NCBI RefSeq assembly: GCF_016862115.1
Contig: NZ_BOMI01000006.1
Location: 32,285-96,284, forward strand
Origin: Paractinoplanes deccanensis
GTDB taxonomy: Bacteria; Actinomycetota; Actinomycetes; Mycobacteriales; Micromonosporaceae
DNA length: 64,000 bases
Reading direction: 5' to 3'
Positions 15,605 to 24,083 of the stretch are shown here, piece after piece. A program made the position numbers and the translations under genes. The notes below the pieces were generated by a model. The model was not told the origin of the DNA. It was given only the letters and a program-made list of their open reading frames with translations, and did not search any database. Each line of letters starts with the position of its first letter. Position 1 is the stretch's first letter.

Positions 15605-17827
15605 CTAGTGGTGCCCGTCGCCCGTCTCCTCGGCCCACACCCGCCAGTTGTCGAGCACGCCGTACAGGGACGGGGTCAGCCAGCCGGGAGCCGACCGCCG
15701 GAAGACACCCGGGTCCATGCGCCCCGCGCCGGCGGGCAGGGCGCCGAGCAGATGCGGGACCATGTCGCTGAGGTTCGCCCAGTGCACCAGGTCGGGGTTG
15801 GCCGGCCAGGCGCCGATGACGACGCCGGCCGGGATGCCGCGCCGGTTGAGGGCCTCCAGTGTGAGCGCCGTGTGGTTGAGCGTGCCCAGCCCGGCCCGCG
15901 CCACGACGATCGTGCTCACGCCGAGGGCGGTGGCGAGGTCGGCGACGGTCCAAGGTTCACCCGACGGCCGCACGCCCATCGGCACCAACAGTCCGCCCGC
16001 ACCCTCGACAAGCACCAGGTCGTGCTTGTCGGCCTCGGCGCGGATGGCGTCCACGACCTCGTAGAGCTCCAACGGCGGCATCGAGGCGATCGTCGCCGCC
16101 GCGAGGGGCGCCATGGGTTCCGGATATTCGGCCAGCGTCCGAGCCGTGTCCGGTCCCGCCAGCCGGCTGATGACCTCGATGTCCGTGGGCGCACCCGTGG
16201 CGATGCCCGTCTGCCCGGGCTTGATGACGGCGACCCGCAGCCCCGAAGCCTGCGCGGCGGCAGCCACCGCGGCCGTGACGATCGTCTTGCCGACATCGGT
16301 GTCCGTGCCCGTGACGAGCACGACCCCACGCCACTCCCCCGACGCGGCCCTCCGCGGCGCGGCCTGCGCGGTCGGCGCCGTCTGAGCAGCGAGCTCCGCC
16401 GAGATCTCCGCCCCGAGCGCTTCCCCACTGGGCAGCTCCTCCGCCCCCAGCGGCGCCGGCGACACGGGCAAACCCTCAGACCCAGGCTCCCCCGGTACGC
16501 CGGGAGCGGGCGAAACAGGCGCAGTCCCGGGCGCGGGCGCCACCGGCGCGGGCTCAACGGGCACCGTCGGTCCGTCCGCCCCCACCTGCTCGGCCGACGG
16601 ACCGCCCCGCTTCTCGTGCTCGGCCAGACTCTCCGCCGGCAGAGTCGGCCGCCCGCCCGGCGAAGCCGCCTCGCTCCCGGACGCCGCGCGCCCGTCCCGC
16701 CGAGCCACCTGCTCCGCAGACACCACACGCCCGTCGGGCACCCCGCGCCCGTCCCGCCGAGCCACCTGCTCCTCCGGCGCCGCGTGTTCGCCGCGCCCAA
16801 AAGGCGGCCCCGCCACACGATCGTCCCGCCCGGTGGTGCTCTCCCCCGGGAGCGGTGCCTGGTCGCCGAGCCCGGAAGCCGGCCCCGCCGACCCCGTCAC
16901 GGCATCCATGACCGACGCGGCGCCCGCATCCGGATCGGTAGCCGGCTCACGTTCGGCCGGGGCAGCGTCCGCACTTGGTTCCACCACGCCGGATGCGTCC
17001 CGGTCGCTCGAGTCACCCGCGCGCGGCACTGCGGCACTCACCGGCATCGCAGCAGCCACAGCCGGCGTCGGCGCCGGCCCTCGGTGGACAGAACGTTCGT
17101 TCTCCCCCCGAGCCGTTGCCGCTTCGGCCCCGACAGAACGTCCGACGACGACCGAAGCGTCGACACCAGCCGAAGCCGAGACCCCCGTCGAGGCGGCAGC
17201 CCCAGCCGAAGCCGAGACACCCGCCGAGGCGGCAGCCCCAGCCGAAGCCGAGACACCCGCCGAGGCGGCAGCCCCAACCGAAGCCGAGACACCCGCCGAA
17301 GTGACAGCACCACCGGACCCGGAAGCACCCCCCAACGCCGACGCACCGGGCGAGGCCGCAGCACCACCCGACGCCAAGGCACTGGCGAAGGTGACAGCAC
17401 CACCCGACGCGAACGCACCGGCGGAAGTGACAGCATCAGCCGGCCCCGAGGCACCCTCGGACGCCGAGGCATCGGCCGAGGCGGCGGCACCAACGGGCGC
17501 CGAGGCGTCGACCGATGCGGAAGAGCCGGCGGGAGCGCCGACATCGGCCACCTCACCCGAACCGGTGACCGATGTGGAAACGTCGGCCGACTCGGAGCGA
17601 GACGCACCCGCGCTGCGTGGCAGCGTGCCGGGCGCAGGCTCCGCCAGGACGGCGGGAAGGGCCGGCGAAACCGCAGGCTCCGAGCCGCCCGGCAACGACC
17701 GGAACGTGAAACCCTTCCACCCCGTCAGCACCACATTTGCGGCCGGGAGGCGGGTCACCACCTCGGTGACGTCCACCGAGGACGGCGAGAGCGGGGATGA
17801 GCGGGCAGGGCGGGACTTGCTGTTCAC
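15605..17827 (-). CDS. bioD: Dethiobiotin synthetase with very long low-complexity N-terminal extension
   Basis: The C-terminal ~240 residues are a complete dethiobiotin synthetase: P-loop GTDTDVGKTIV, the KPGQTG substrate loop and VEGAGGLLVPMG. It carboxylates 7,8-diaminopelargonate to dethiobiotin with ATP. The protein is predicted at 740 residues because about 495 residues of Ala/Ser/Gly/Val/Glu/Pro-rich, probably disordered sequence precede the enzyme; BioD proteins are normally about 225-240 long. The GTG start overlaps the bioF stop as GTGA (17824-17827), the frame is open throughout, and a conserved-looking segment (VDVTEVVTRLPAANVVLTGW) sits near the N-terminus. An internal start close to the enzyme domain cannot be excluded. 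The extension contains a 36-bp tandem repeat. Confidence 0.85.
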   Translation of the reverse strand: MNSKSRPARSSPLSPSSVDVTEVVTRLPAANVVLTGWKGFTFRSLPGGSEPAVSPALPAVLAEPAPGTLPRSAGASRSESADVSTSVTGSGEVADVGAPAGSSASVDASAPVGAAASADASASEGASGPADAVTSAGAFASGGAVTFASALASGGAAASPGASALGGASGSGGAVTSAGVSASVGAAASAGVSASAGAAASAGVSASAGAAASTGVSASAGVDASVVVGRSVGAEAATARGENERSVHRGPAPTPAVAAAMPVSAAVPRAGDSSDRDASGVVEPSADAAPAEREPATDPDAGAASVMDAVTGSAGPASGLGDQAPLPGESTTGRDDRVAGPPFGRGEHAAPEEQVARRDGRGVPDGRVVSAEQVARRDGRAASGSEAASPGGRPTLPAESLAEHEKRGGPSAEQVGADGPTVPVEPAPVAPAPGTAPVSPAPGVPGEPGSEGLPVSPAPLGAEELPSGEALGAEISAELAAQTAPTAQAAPRRAASGEWRGVVLVTGTDTDVGKTIVTAAVAAAAQASGLRVAVIKPGQTGIATGAPTDIEVISRLAGPDTARTLAEYPEPMAPLAAATIASMPPLELYEVVDAIRAEADKHDLVLVEGAGGLLVPMGVRPSGEPWTVADLATALGVSTIVVARAGLGTLNHTALTLEALNRRGIPAGVVIGAWPANPDLVHWANLSDMVPHLLGALPAGAGRMDPGVFRRSAPGWLTPSLYGVLDNWRVWAEETGDGHH
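17169..17312 (-). repeat. 36-bp tandem repeat inside bioD
   Basis: Four head-to-tail 36-bp units (17169, 17205, 17241, 17277); units 2 and 3 are identical and units 1 and 4 diverged. They encode 12-residue repeats of the type GAAASAGVSASA in the BioD extension. Being a multiple of three, copy number changes would keep the frame. Confidence 0.9.
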
Positions 17828-18975
17828 GGGGAGCACTCCACGATCACGTCCAAAGCGCGGGCGAAGTCGAGGTCGGTCACGCCGGCGTTGAGGGTCAGGC
17901 GCAGGCGGGACGAGCCGTCGGGGGTGGACGGCGGGCGGAAGCAGCCTACGGCGACGCCCCGGTCGCGGCAGTCGGCGGCCCATGCCAGGGCGGCGTCGGG
18001 GCCGGGGGCCAGGACGGACAGGACGCCGGCGGCGGGGGTGGCCACCTCGAACCCGGCGGCGCCCAGGCGCGCCACCGCCTGGGAGGCCCGGGCGGCCAGC
18101 AGCGCGCGGCGGTCGTCGGCGGCCCGGGCTATGCGCAGGGCCTCGTGCACTCCGGCCGCGACGCCCGGCGGCAGCGCCGTGTCGTAGATGAACGTGCGGC
18201 CGGTGTCGACCAGGTGGCGGACGAACTGCGCCGGGCCGGCGATCACCCCGCCGGCGCCGCCGAGCGACTTCGAGAGGGTCGCGGTGACGACCACGTCGGA
18301 GCGGCCGGCCAGTCCCGCCGCCGCCACGCCGCCCGCACCCTCGGAGCCGAGCAGGCCGAGGGCGTGCGCGTCGTCCACCAGCAACAGGGCGCCGCGCGCC
18401 GCGGTCACCTCGTGCAGCTCGGCCAGCGGGGCCAGGTCACCGTCGACGGAGAAGACCGACTCGGTCACCACCACCGCGCGGCCGCCGTGGGTGTCGAGGA
18501 TCGACGCGACCGACGCGGGCGAGTTGTGCGGGGCGACGACCGTCTTGGTGCCGGCCATCTTGCAGCCGTCGATCAGGGACGCGTGGTTGTAGGCGTCCGA
18601 GACGATGACGTCGCAGAGGGCGGCGAGACCTCGCACGGCGGCGAGGTTTGCCAGGTAGCCCGAGGAGAACACCAGCGCCGCGGGCGCGCCGAGCCACTCG
18701 GCCAGCGCCGCCTCGAGCTCGGCGTGGGCCTCGGTCGATCCGCGCACCAGCCGGGAGCCGGTCGCTCCCAGACCGTACGACGAAAGGGCCCGAGCGGAAG
18801 CCTCGATCACCCGGGGGTGGGCGGAGAGCCCGAGGTAGTCGTTGCCGGCCAGATCGACGGCGGAGCCGGCGGCCGGGCGAGGCCGCAGCCGACGGGTGAG
18901 ACCCGCCTTGGCCCTGCCCTCGGCCAGGCGATCAAGCTCCTCCAGCCAGCCCGACAAGACACCTCCAGCGATCAC
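17824..18975 (-). CDS. bioF: 8-amino-7-oxononanoate synthase
   Basis: A 383-residue PLP enzyme that joins pimeloyl-thioester to alanine in the first step of biotin ring assembly. Visible signatures are the substrate-binding GNDYLGLSAHP (about 44-54), YGLGATGSRLVRG, the PLP-stacking His in YNHASLIDG, DDAHALGLLG, and the PLP lysine in TLSKSLGGAGG (about 238). Length matches the family. The start is GTG at 18975 or a TTG six codons later that has GGAGG 4 nt upstream. It is divergent from bioB and coupled to bioD. Confidence 0.92.
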   Translation of the reverse strand: MIAGGVLSGWLEELDRLAEGRAKAGLTRRLRPRPAAGSAVDLAGNDYLGLSAHPRVIEASARALSSYGLGATGSRLVRGSTEAHAELEAALAEWLGAPAALVFSSGYLANLAAVRGLAALCDVIVSDAYNHASLIDGCKMAGTKTVVAPHNSPASVASILDTHGGRAVVVTESVFSVDGDLAPLAELHEVTAARGALLLVDDAHALGLLGSEGAGGVAAAGLAGRSDVVVTATLSKSLGGAGGVIAGPAQFVRHLVDTGRTFIYDTALPPGVAAGVHEALRIARAADDRRALLAARASQAVARLGAAGFEVATPAAGVLSVLAPGPDAALAWAADCRDRGVAVGCFRPPSTPDGSSRLRLTLNAGVTDLDFARALDVIVECSP

Positions 18976-19029
18976 GAGAAGGGGAAACTATCACCCACCA
19001 CCGACAGTCCTACCGGGCGCGAAGGTCTG

Positions 19030-19035
19030 TAGGGT
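19030..19035 (+). promoter_or_regulatory. -10 hexamer TAGGGT, leaderless start of bioB
   Basis: TAGGGT ends 6 nt before the bioB ATG. The whole bioF-bioB intergenic space is only 66 bp; I saw no clear palindrome for a biotin repressor in it. Confidence 0.55.
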
Positions 19036-19041
19036 ACGGGC

Positions 19042-20037
19042 ATGGCAGCGATCCTCGAGAATGCCCGTGTCCAGGTCCTGTCCGACGGCACCGGCCTCGA
19101 CGAGGGTCAGATCCTCGAGGTGTTGCGCCTGCCCGACGAGGCCCTGCCCGACCTCCTTCAGCTCGCTCACGACGTACGCATGAGGTGGTGTGGTCCCGAG
19201 GTCGAGGTCGAGGGCATCGTCTCGCTCAAGACCGGCGGCTGCCCCGAGGACTGTCACTTCTGCTCGCAGTCGGGGCTGTTCGCCTCGCCGGTGCGGTCGG
19301 TGTGGCTCGACATTCCGTCGCTCGTGGAGGCCGCCCGGCAGACCGCCGCGACCGGCGCCACCGAGTTCTGCATCGTGGCCGCCGTGCGCGGGCCCGACGA
19401 GCGGCTGATGGCCCAGATGCGCGAGGGCGTCAAGGCGATCCGCGAGGCCGTGGACATCCAGGTCGCGGCCAGCCTCGGCATGCTCACCCAGGAGCAGGTC
19501 GGCGAGCTGGTCGAGATGGGCGTCCACCGCTACAACCACAACCTCGAGACCTGCCGTTCCTTCTTCCCGCGCGTGGTCACCACCCATACGTGGGAGGAGC
19601 GCTGGAGCACCCTGCGGATGGTGCGCGACTCCGGCATGGAGGTCTGCTGCGGCGGCATCCTCGGCCTCGGCGAGTCGATCGAGCAGCGCGCGGAGTTCGC
19701 GGCGCAGCTCGCCGAGCTAGACCCGCACGAGGTGCCGATGAACTTCCTCAACCCGCGCCCGGGCACCCCGCTCGGCGATCAGCCGGTGGTCGAGGGCCGG
19801 GACGCGTTGCGCGCCATCGCCGCCTTCCGGCTGGCGATGCCCCGCACCATCCTGCGGTACGCGGGCGGCCGCGAGATCACGCTCGGCGACCTGGGCACGC
19901 GGGACGGCCTGCTCGGCGGCATCAACGCGGTGATCGTCGGCAACTACCTGACCACCCTCGGCCGCCCCGCCACCGAGGACCTGGCCCTGCTCGAGGACCT
20001 CAAGATGCCGGTCAAGGCCCTCTCCGCGACGCTGTAG
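19042..20037 (+). CDS. bioB: Biotin synthase
   Basis: A 331-residue radical-SAM enzyme that inserts sulfur into dethiobiotin. The [4Fe-4S] motif is CPEDCHFC (C-x3-C-x2-C, about 67-74). Further family signatures are [25 protein letters not shown] (auxiliary-cluster Cys) and [12 protein letters not shown]. It follows a TAGGGT -10 hexamer by 6 nt. It is followed by the small Cys-rich bsaP gene, which actinobacterial biotin synthases of this type are known to need. Confidence 0.95.
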   Translation: MAAILENARVQVLSDGTGLDEGQILEVLRLPDEALPDLLQLAHDVRMRWCGPEVEVEGIVSLKTGGCPEDCHFCSQSGLFASPVRSVWLDIPSLVEAARQTAATGATEFCIVAAVRGPDERLMAQMREGVKAIREAVDIQVAASLGMLTQEQVGELVEMGVHRYNHNLETCRSFFPRVVTTHTWEERWSTLRMVRDSGMEVCCGGILGLGESIEQRAEFAAQLAELDPHEVPMNFLNPRPGTPLGDQPVVEGRDALRAIAAFRLAMPRTILRYAGGREITLGDLGTRDGLLGGINAVIVGNYLTTLGRPATEDLALLEDLKMPVKALSATL

Positions 20038-20045
20038 GGGCCGGC

Positions 20046-20222
20046 ATGTTCTGCGATCGGTGCGGCGAGCCCGCCGCCGAGGGTGACCACCTCGCCTGCG
20101 AGCGTGCCCGCGCCCTGGAACCGCCGCGCTACTGCGCGCTGTGCCGCCGCCGCATGAAGGTGCAGGTGGTGCCGGCCGGGTGGACGGCCACCTGCGTCGA
20201 GCACGGCACGCGCAGCTCCTAG
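20046..20222 (+). CDS. bsaP: Biotin synthase auxiliary protein BsaP
   Basis: A 58-residue Cys-rich protein beginning 8 bp after the bioB stop. It has six Cys arranged as C-x2-C, a single C, C-x2-C and a single C (FCDRCGE, LACER, YCALCRR, ATCVEH), suited to binding an Fe-S cluster or zinc. Position, size and pattern match mycobacterial Rv1590/BsaP, shown to be an Fe-S protein that BioB needs for turnover. The start ATG is supported by GGGGCCGG just upstream. Its TAG is shared as CTAG with the stop of the convergent gene. Confidence 0.85.
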   Translation: MFCDRCGEPAAEGDHLACERARALEPPRYCALCRRRMKVQVVPAGWTATCVEHGTRSS

Positions 20223-21265
20223 GAGACCGCGGGGGTCTCTTCGCCCACCGGGCGCTCGGCCGGGACCGGCAGGGTGACGCTGACCATGGTGCCGTCGCGC
20301 TCGGCCGGGCCGGCGCCGAGGCGGCGCAGGGTGCGCAGCATGGCGACGTTGTCGGCGGCGGCGTGGGCCTCGACCGCGGCGATGCCGCTGCGCTCGGCGT
20401 GGGCGAGCAGGCGGCGCAGCAGGGCCGTGCCGATGCCGCGGCGCTGCCAGCCGTCCTCGACCAGGATCGCGATCTCGCCGAGGTCGCCCTCGGTGAGCAG
20501 GTTGGCCATCGCCACCACGCGGTCGCCGGCGACGGCCAGCAGGGTGCGGCCGGCGCCGGACGGCTCGAGCAGGCGGCGCAGCCGCGCGTCGGCCGGGCGG
20601 CCGCCGCCGAGGTAGCGGCGCTGGAGGGTGGCCGCGGAGCTGCGCTGGTGGAGCCGGCGCACGCCCTCGAGGTCGTCGGCGGTGGCCTGGCGCACGGTCA
20701 GCTCGGCGCCGTCGGCCAGCAGCAGCGTGGACTGCTCGCGCTGCCGGCGCAGCAGCGCGCCGGAGAGCTCGACCAGCGCCTGGGCCCGCGCGTATTCGGC
20801 CGGGGTGAACGCCGGGGCGCCGCGCAGCACCTCGAAGGAGCCGCCGGCCGGGTCGGCCAGCCGCATGCGCTCGTCGTCGTGGCCGGGGCGGCCGGCCAGC
20901 GGCTCGGGACGCCAGCGCACCTCGGTGGCGTCGAGCAGCGCGACCAGCGCCTCGCCCAGCGTGTCGGGCTCGTGCACCAGGCGGCCCGCCAGCGCGAGGG
21001 CCCGGGTGGGCTGGTCGGCGAGGCCCTGCGCCTCGGCGCGGGCCACGAAGGCGTTGCGGCCGCGGCCCTTGGCGATCGCGGTGAGCAACTCGGTCTCGGT
21101 CATCGAGTCGGGCGCGTCGACGAGGAAGTCGTCGACCGCGCCCGCCTCGGTGGTGTGCACCTGGACGGCCAGAATGTTGACCGACCGCAGGGCGAGGCTC
21201 GCGGTCAGTACGGAGAGGTAGCCCGGCCGGTCGTCGACCGTTGCCCGGATCCGCCACAGCGCCAT
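20219..21265 (-). CDS. ACT-GNAT protein, amino-acid-regulated acetyltransferase candidate
   Basis: A 348-residue protein with an N-terminal ACT domain (about 3-75; RIRATVDDRPGYLSVLTASLALRSVNIL), a middle region, and a C-terminal GNAT acetyltransferase domain (about 185-330) with the acetyl-CoA loop QRRGIGTALLRRLL and NVAMLRTLRRLG. This architecture is known from the Micromonospora lysine acetyltransferase MaKat, which acetylates acetyl-CoA synthetase and is controlled allosterically by amino acids. The ATG at 21265 fits the start of the ACT fold and has AAGGGAG upstream. Its gene ends in the CTAG shared with bsaP. Confidence 0.85.
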   Translation of the reverse strand: MALWRIRATVDDRPGYLSVLTASLALRSVNILAVQVHTTEAGAVDDFLVDAPDSMTETELLTAIAKGRGRNAFVARAEAQGLADQPTRALALAGRLVHEPDTLGEALVALLDATEVRWRPEPLAGRPGHDDERMRLADPAGGSFEVLRGAPAFTPAEYARAQALVELSGALLRRQREQSTLLLADGAELTVRQATADDLEGVRRLHQRSSAATLQRRYLGGGRPADARLRRLLEPSGAGRTLLAVAGDRVVAMANLLTEGDLGEIAILVEDGWQRRGIGTALLRRLLAHAERSGIAAVEAHAAADNVAMLRTLRRLGAGPAERDGTMVSVTLPVPAERPVGEETPAVS

Positions 21266-21386
21266 GTCCGGCACTCCCTTCTCGCCCCGGCAGAGGCGGC
21301 GAGTCACATCAGCTGTACCAACGCCAATACTGCCCCGCGGGTGTTAACCGGACATTGCTCAAGCTGGGATTTCGATGCGAGTCCTG

Positions 21387-22103
21387 TCACAAGGGGTTTG
21401 CCACGGCGGGCACGCCGGCCGTGTCGAGGCGGTCACCGAGGATCACGGCGGCCGCGCGGACCAACTGGGCCACCCGGTCGACCTCGGTGACGTGGAAGGC
21501 GGCCGCGGGCAGCTCGTCGTCGTCCGAGCGGGCCACCACGAGCACCAGGCCGGCGCGGCCGAACGGCGCCACCGCGTACCGCGTCTTGTCGGGACCGGTC
21601 AGTGGGCGGGCGCGCAGCGGTGTGACCTCGGGCAGCTGGAGCGGGGAGGGGGCACGCCAGCTCGCGTACGCCACGGCGGGCTCGCTCGGCAGCGGCCGGG
21701 GAGCGCCGGTGCGCGAGGCCCAGTCGGCCGGGACGACCGCGGCGGCGGCCCAGTCCGCGGCGAGCAGCCCGGGCACCGCGTCGACCAGCGTGGCGAGGCC
21801 GTCGGCCGGGTTGGCGGCGACCTGGGCGAGCAGCTCGGCGTCGTGCCCTCCGTTGACGGGCGCGCCGATCGCCTTCCAGACGCCGTCGACCTGCACGCCC
21901 GGGATGGCGGCGAGACCGGCGAGGAGGCGCTCCACGCGGGAGGCGCCCGGCCAGACGACGGTGAAGTCGTCGACGGCCCGGCCGCCGAGTCGCTCCAGCA
22001 CGACGACCTGGACGATGTCCGCGCCGGCGACGCCGAGCGTGCGCGCCACCTGGCCGAGGGCACCGGGACGGTCCGGCAGGGTGACTCGAACCCGCAGCAA
22101 CAT
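21387..22103 (-). CDS. ACT domain-containing protein
   Basis: A 238-residue protein with an N-terminal ACT domain (about 1-72; LLRVRVTLPDRPGALGQVARTLGVAGADIVQV) followed by an uncharacterised domain containing an ITDTAGV-like C-terminus (AAVILGDRLDTAGVPAVANP). The ATG has GGAGGAG 6 nt upstream. It lies 121 bp before the ACT-GNAT gene on the same strand, and the two ACT domains resemble each other, so they may sense the same ligand. No catalytic motif was recognised. Confidence 0.75.
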   Translation of the reverse strand: MLLRVRVTLPDRPGALGQVARTLGVAGADIVQVVVLERLGGRAVDDFTVVWPGASRVERLLAGLAAIPGVQVDGVWKAIGAPVNGGHDAELLAQVAANPADGLATLVDAVPGLLAADWAAAAVVPADWASRTGAPRPLPSEPAVAYASWRAPSPLQLPEVTPLRARPLTGPDKTRYAVAPFGRAGLVLVVARSDDDELPAAAFHVTEVDRVAQLVRAAAVILGDRLDTAGVPAVANPL

Positions 22104-22284
22104 GCAACTCCTCCCGTCGTCGGACGGCACGACTGGTTGCCGTCCTCGGCATACAGGCTGCCAACTTGGCATTTCGCACCGGTTGCGCTGCCGTGTCCCG
22201 ATCGTCAATCCCCCTCAGCCTAGACAGACGCGGGTCACGCGCGACGGACCATGTGGGCGACGGGGAAGAACGGTCGGTAACCGG

Positions 22285-22290
22285 TATCGT
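22285..22290 (+). promoter_or_regulatory. -10 hexamer TATCGT, leaderless start of the micro-protein gene
   Basis: TATCGT ends 6 nt before the GTG at 22297. Confidence 0.5.
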
Positions 22291-22296
22291 CGGGGC

Positions 22297-22416
22297 GTGA
22301 TCTGCCGAGCCTGCCGCGAGAAGCAGCACGACAAGTGCCGCGGCGGTTCCTGGTGCGACTGCCAGCACCGCCCGCCCGAGCCGACGCCGCCCGCGACCGG
22401 CTCGCCGGGCCCCTAG
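22297..22416 (+). CDS. Cys-rich 39-residue micro-protein
   Basis: A 39-residue protein starting VICRACREKQHDKC with five Cys and two His (C-x2-C ... C ... C-x-C-Q-H), followed by a short Pro tail. The pattern suggests a single zinc site. I recall similar unnamed small proteins in other actinomycetes; the function is unknown. The gene stands alone, has its own leaderless-type promoter, and its TAG forms a CTAG shared with the convergent SDR gene. Confidence 0.7.
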   Translation: MICRACREKQHDKCRGGSWCDCQHRPPEPTPPATGSPGP

Positions 22417-23129
22417 GCCTCGTTGCGCCGAAAGGCCGTGTCCCCCGGGATCGTCAGGAACAGCGGCCCGGCGAAACCGGGCTCCAGCGCATCGGCCACG
22501 TAGGCGCCCACGTCGCGCCCGGTGAGCCAGCCCGGCTCGATCTCGCCGCCGTCCCAGTCGTCGGTGACGATCGGCGTGTAGACGTCGACCTCGTGCAGCC
22601 GGACCGCCCGGCCGGCCAGCTCGGCCTCGAGCACCCGCATCATCATGGCCTGTGCCGCCCCGGTGACCGAGATCGGCCCGGAGCCGGCGACGGCCAGCAC
22701 CGAGGCGATGCCGCCGAGCGTCAGATAGACCGCGCCGGGCCGGTCGGCCACCGCCGGCAGGAACGCCCGCGCCACCATGAAGTGGCTGGTCAGGTTGTCC
22801 GCGAGGATCCGCTGCCAGACGGCCGGGTCGAGCTCGGCCAGCGCCGCGCCCTCCCACCACTCGCCGAGCGAGGCCACCACCGCGTCGATCGGCCCCAGCT
22901 CGGCCGCGATCGCGTCGCGCAGCCGCTCGGCGTCCGCCAGGTCCGAGATGTCGCCGGCGAACCCGTGCAGGCGATCCGACGCGACCTTGTCCCGCAGGCG
23001 CGCGAGCCGCGCCGGGTTGCGCGACGGCACGGCGACGATCGCACCCCGCTCGATCAGCGCCTGCACCACCACCGTCCCGGCGCGGCCCGTGCCGCCCGCC
23101 ACGACGTGCACGCGCCCGCTGAGAGTCAT
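22413..23129 (-). CDS. SDR-fold protein lacking the catalytic Tyr-Lys pair
   Basis: A 238-residue short-chain dehydrogenase fold. The nucleotide-binding motif is VVAGGTGRAGTVVV (about 9-22) and the ADP-ribose and GDISD positions are conserved. Where active SDRs have Y-x3-K, this protein reads ISVTGAAQAM, with Ile and Gly at the Tyr and Lys positions. It is therefore probably not an oxidoreductase; it may bind NAD(P)(H) and act as a sensor or scaffold. Start ATG 23129. Nothing nearby identifies a pathway. Confidence 0.8.
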   Translation of the reverse strand: MTLSGRVHVVAGGTGRAGTVVVQALIERGAIVAVPSRNPARLARLRDKVASDRLHGFAGDISDLADAERLRDAIAAELGPIDAVVASLGEWWEGAALAELDPAVWQRILADNLTSHFMVARAFLPAVADRPGAVYLTLGGIASVLAVAGSGPISVTGAAQAMMMRVLEAELAGRAVRLHEVDVYTPIVTDDWDGGEIEPGWLTGRDVGAYVADALEPGFAGPLFLTIPGDTAFRRNEA

Positions 23130-23150
23130 CGGGCAACCGTACCGGCCGGG

Positions 23151-24083
23151 TCAGGGCAGCCGGTCGACGATCTCCACCTTCAGCTGGGCGGTCCAGCCGA
23201 TCACCGTGTTCTTCGGGTACGGCGGCACGTCACCCACGACCACGTCGCGTTCACCCAGGAAGCGGTACGTGCGCGCGTCGAAGATGATGTCGTGCCGGGT
23301 CCCCTGGTCGGTGCGGGAGACCGCGATGCCCTTGCGCCCCGCGAGGTCGGCGCCGCGCACCACGGTCGTGCCCGGGATGGTCGCCGCCGCCTCGTAGAGC
23401 GCCGCGGCCGCGTCCGGCCGCAGGTAGTGCTCGCGCAGCGTGTCGCCGACCTTGGTGAACGCGGCCCGGTCGGCCGGGTTCTTCGTGTCGTTGCCGGCGT
23501 AGAGGTAGTCGCGCATCGCGGCCTTGTCGGCCGGCAGGTCGCCCAGGTATCCGGGAGTCCCCGCGTCGAGCGGCAGGTTGTCGTTGAGGTGCGGATCGAC
23601 GGCGCCCGGCTCGACCGGCTTCTCCCGCAGCAGGCCGGTCCGGCTGCCGTCCGCGGAGAGCCACACCTCGCGCCGCTTCTCCACCGGTGCGAGGTATGCG
23701 GTGGAGCCGTCCTTCGGCGCGCCGCCGGCCCAGGCGACCAGCGAGGTCACGTGCACGAACTGGCCGGGCCGCACGGTCAGCGCCGGTTCCTGGCGCGCCT
23801 CGGCCGCCGCGAGGAGGAACACCTGCGCGGCCTCCGAGCGGGTGGCCGTCGTGGCCGTGCCCGGCGCCGGCGGGGCGTCCGGCCGCGCGACCGCCGCGCC
23901 GACAGCGACGGCGGCGGCCAGCGCGCCGGCCGGGGCCAGCCCCCAGATCCAGCGCTTCGAGCGCGACCGCGCGGGGGTGGCCGGCGCGGCCCGGAACATC
24001 GCCGCGCGGGAGTCGGCCAGCGTGGCCGGCGAGGGCGGTGCGACGTCCGCACGGAAGTCGCGCATCAGGTCGAGGTCGTTCAT
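23151..24083 (-). CDS. CU044_5270 family protein, membrane partner of an ECF sigma factor
   Basis: A 310-residue protein with a cytoplasmic N-terminus of about 43 residues, one transmembrane helix (about 48-68; WGLAPAGALAAAVAVGAAVA) and an extracellular domain (about 95-310) of the CU044_5270 family (VHVTSLVAW, YRFLGERDVVV). Its ATG overlaps the stop of the ECF sigma gene as ATGA (24080-24083). Family members commonly follow ECF sigma genes and are thought to act like anti-sigma factors; no zinc motif is present. Confidence 0.85.
   Translation of the reverse strand: MNDLDLMRDFRADVAPPSPATLADSRAAMFRAAPATPARSRSKRWIWGLAPAGALAAAVAVGAAVARPDAPPAPGTATTATRSEAAQVFLLAAAEARQEPALTVRPGQFVHVTSLVAWAGGAPKDGSTAYLAPVEKRREVWLSADGSRTGLLREKPVEPGAVDPHLNDNLPLDAGTPGYLGDLPADKAAMRDYLYAGNDTKNPADRAAFTKVGDTLREHYLRPDAAAALYEAAATIPGTTVVRGADLAGRKGIAVSRTDQGTRHDIIFDARTYRFLGERDVVVGDVPPYPKNTVIGWTAQLKVEIVDRLP

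Noticed and set aside
17824..19041. Biotin repressor (BirA/BioR/BioQ) operator in the bioF-bioB gap
   Set aside because: The 66-bp gap contains promoter hexamers but no convincing inverted repeat.
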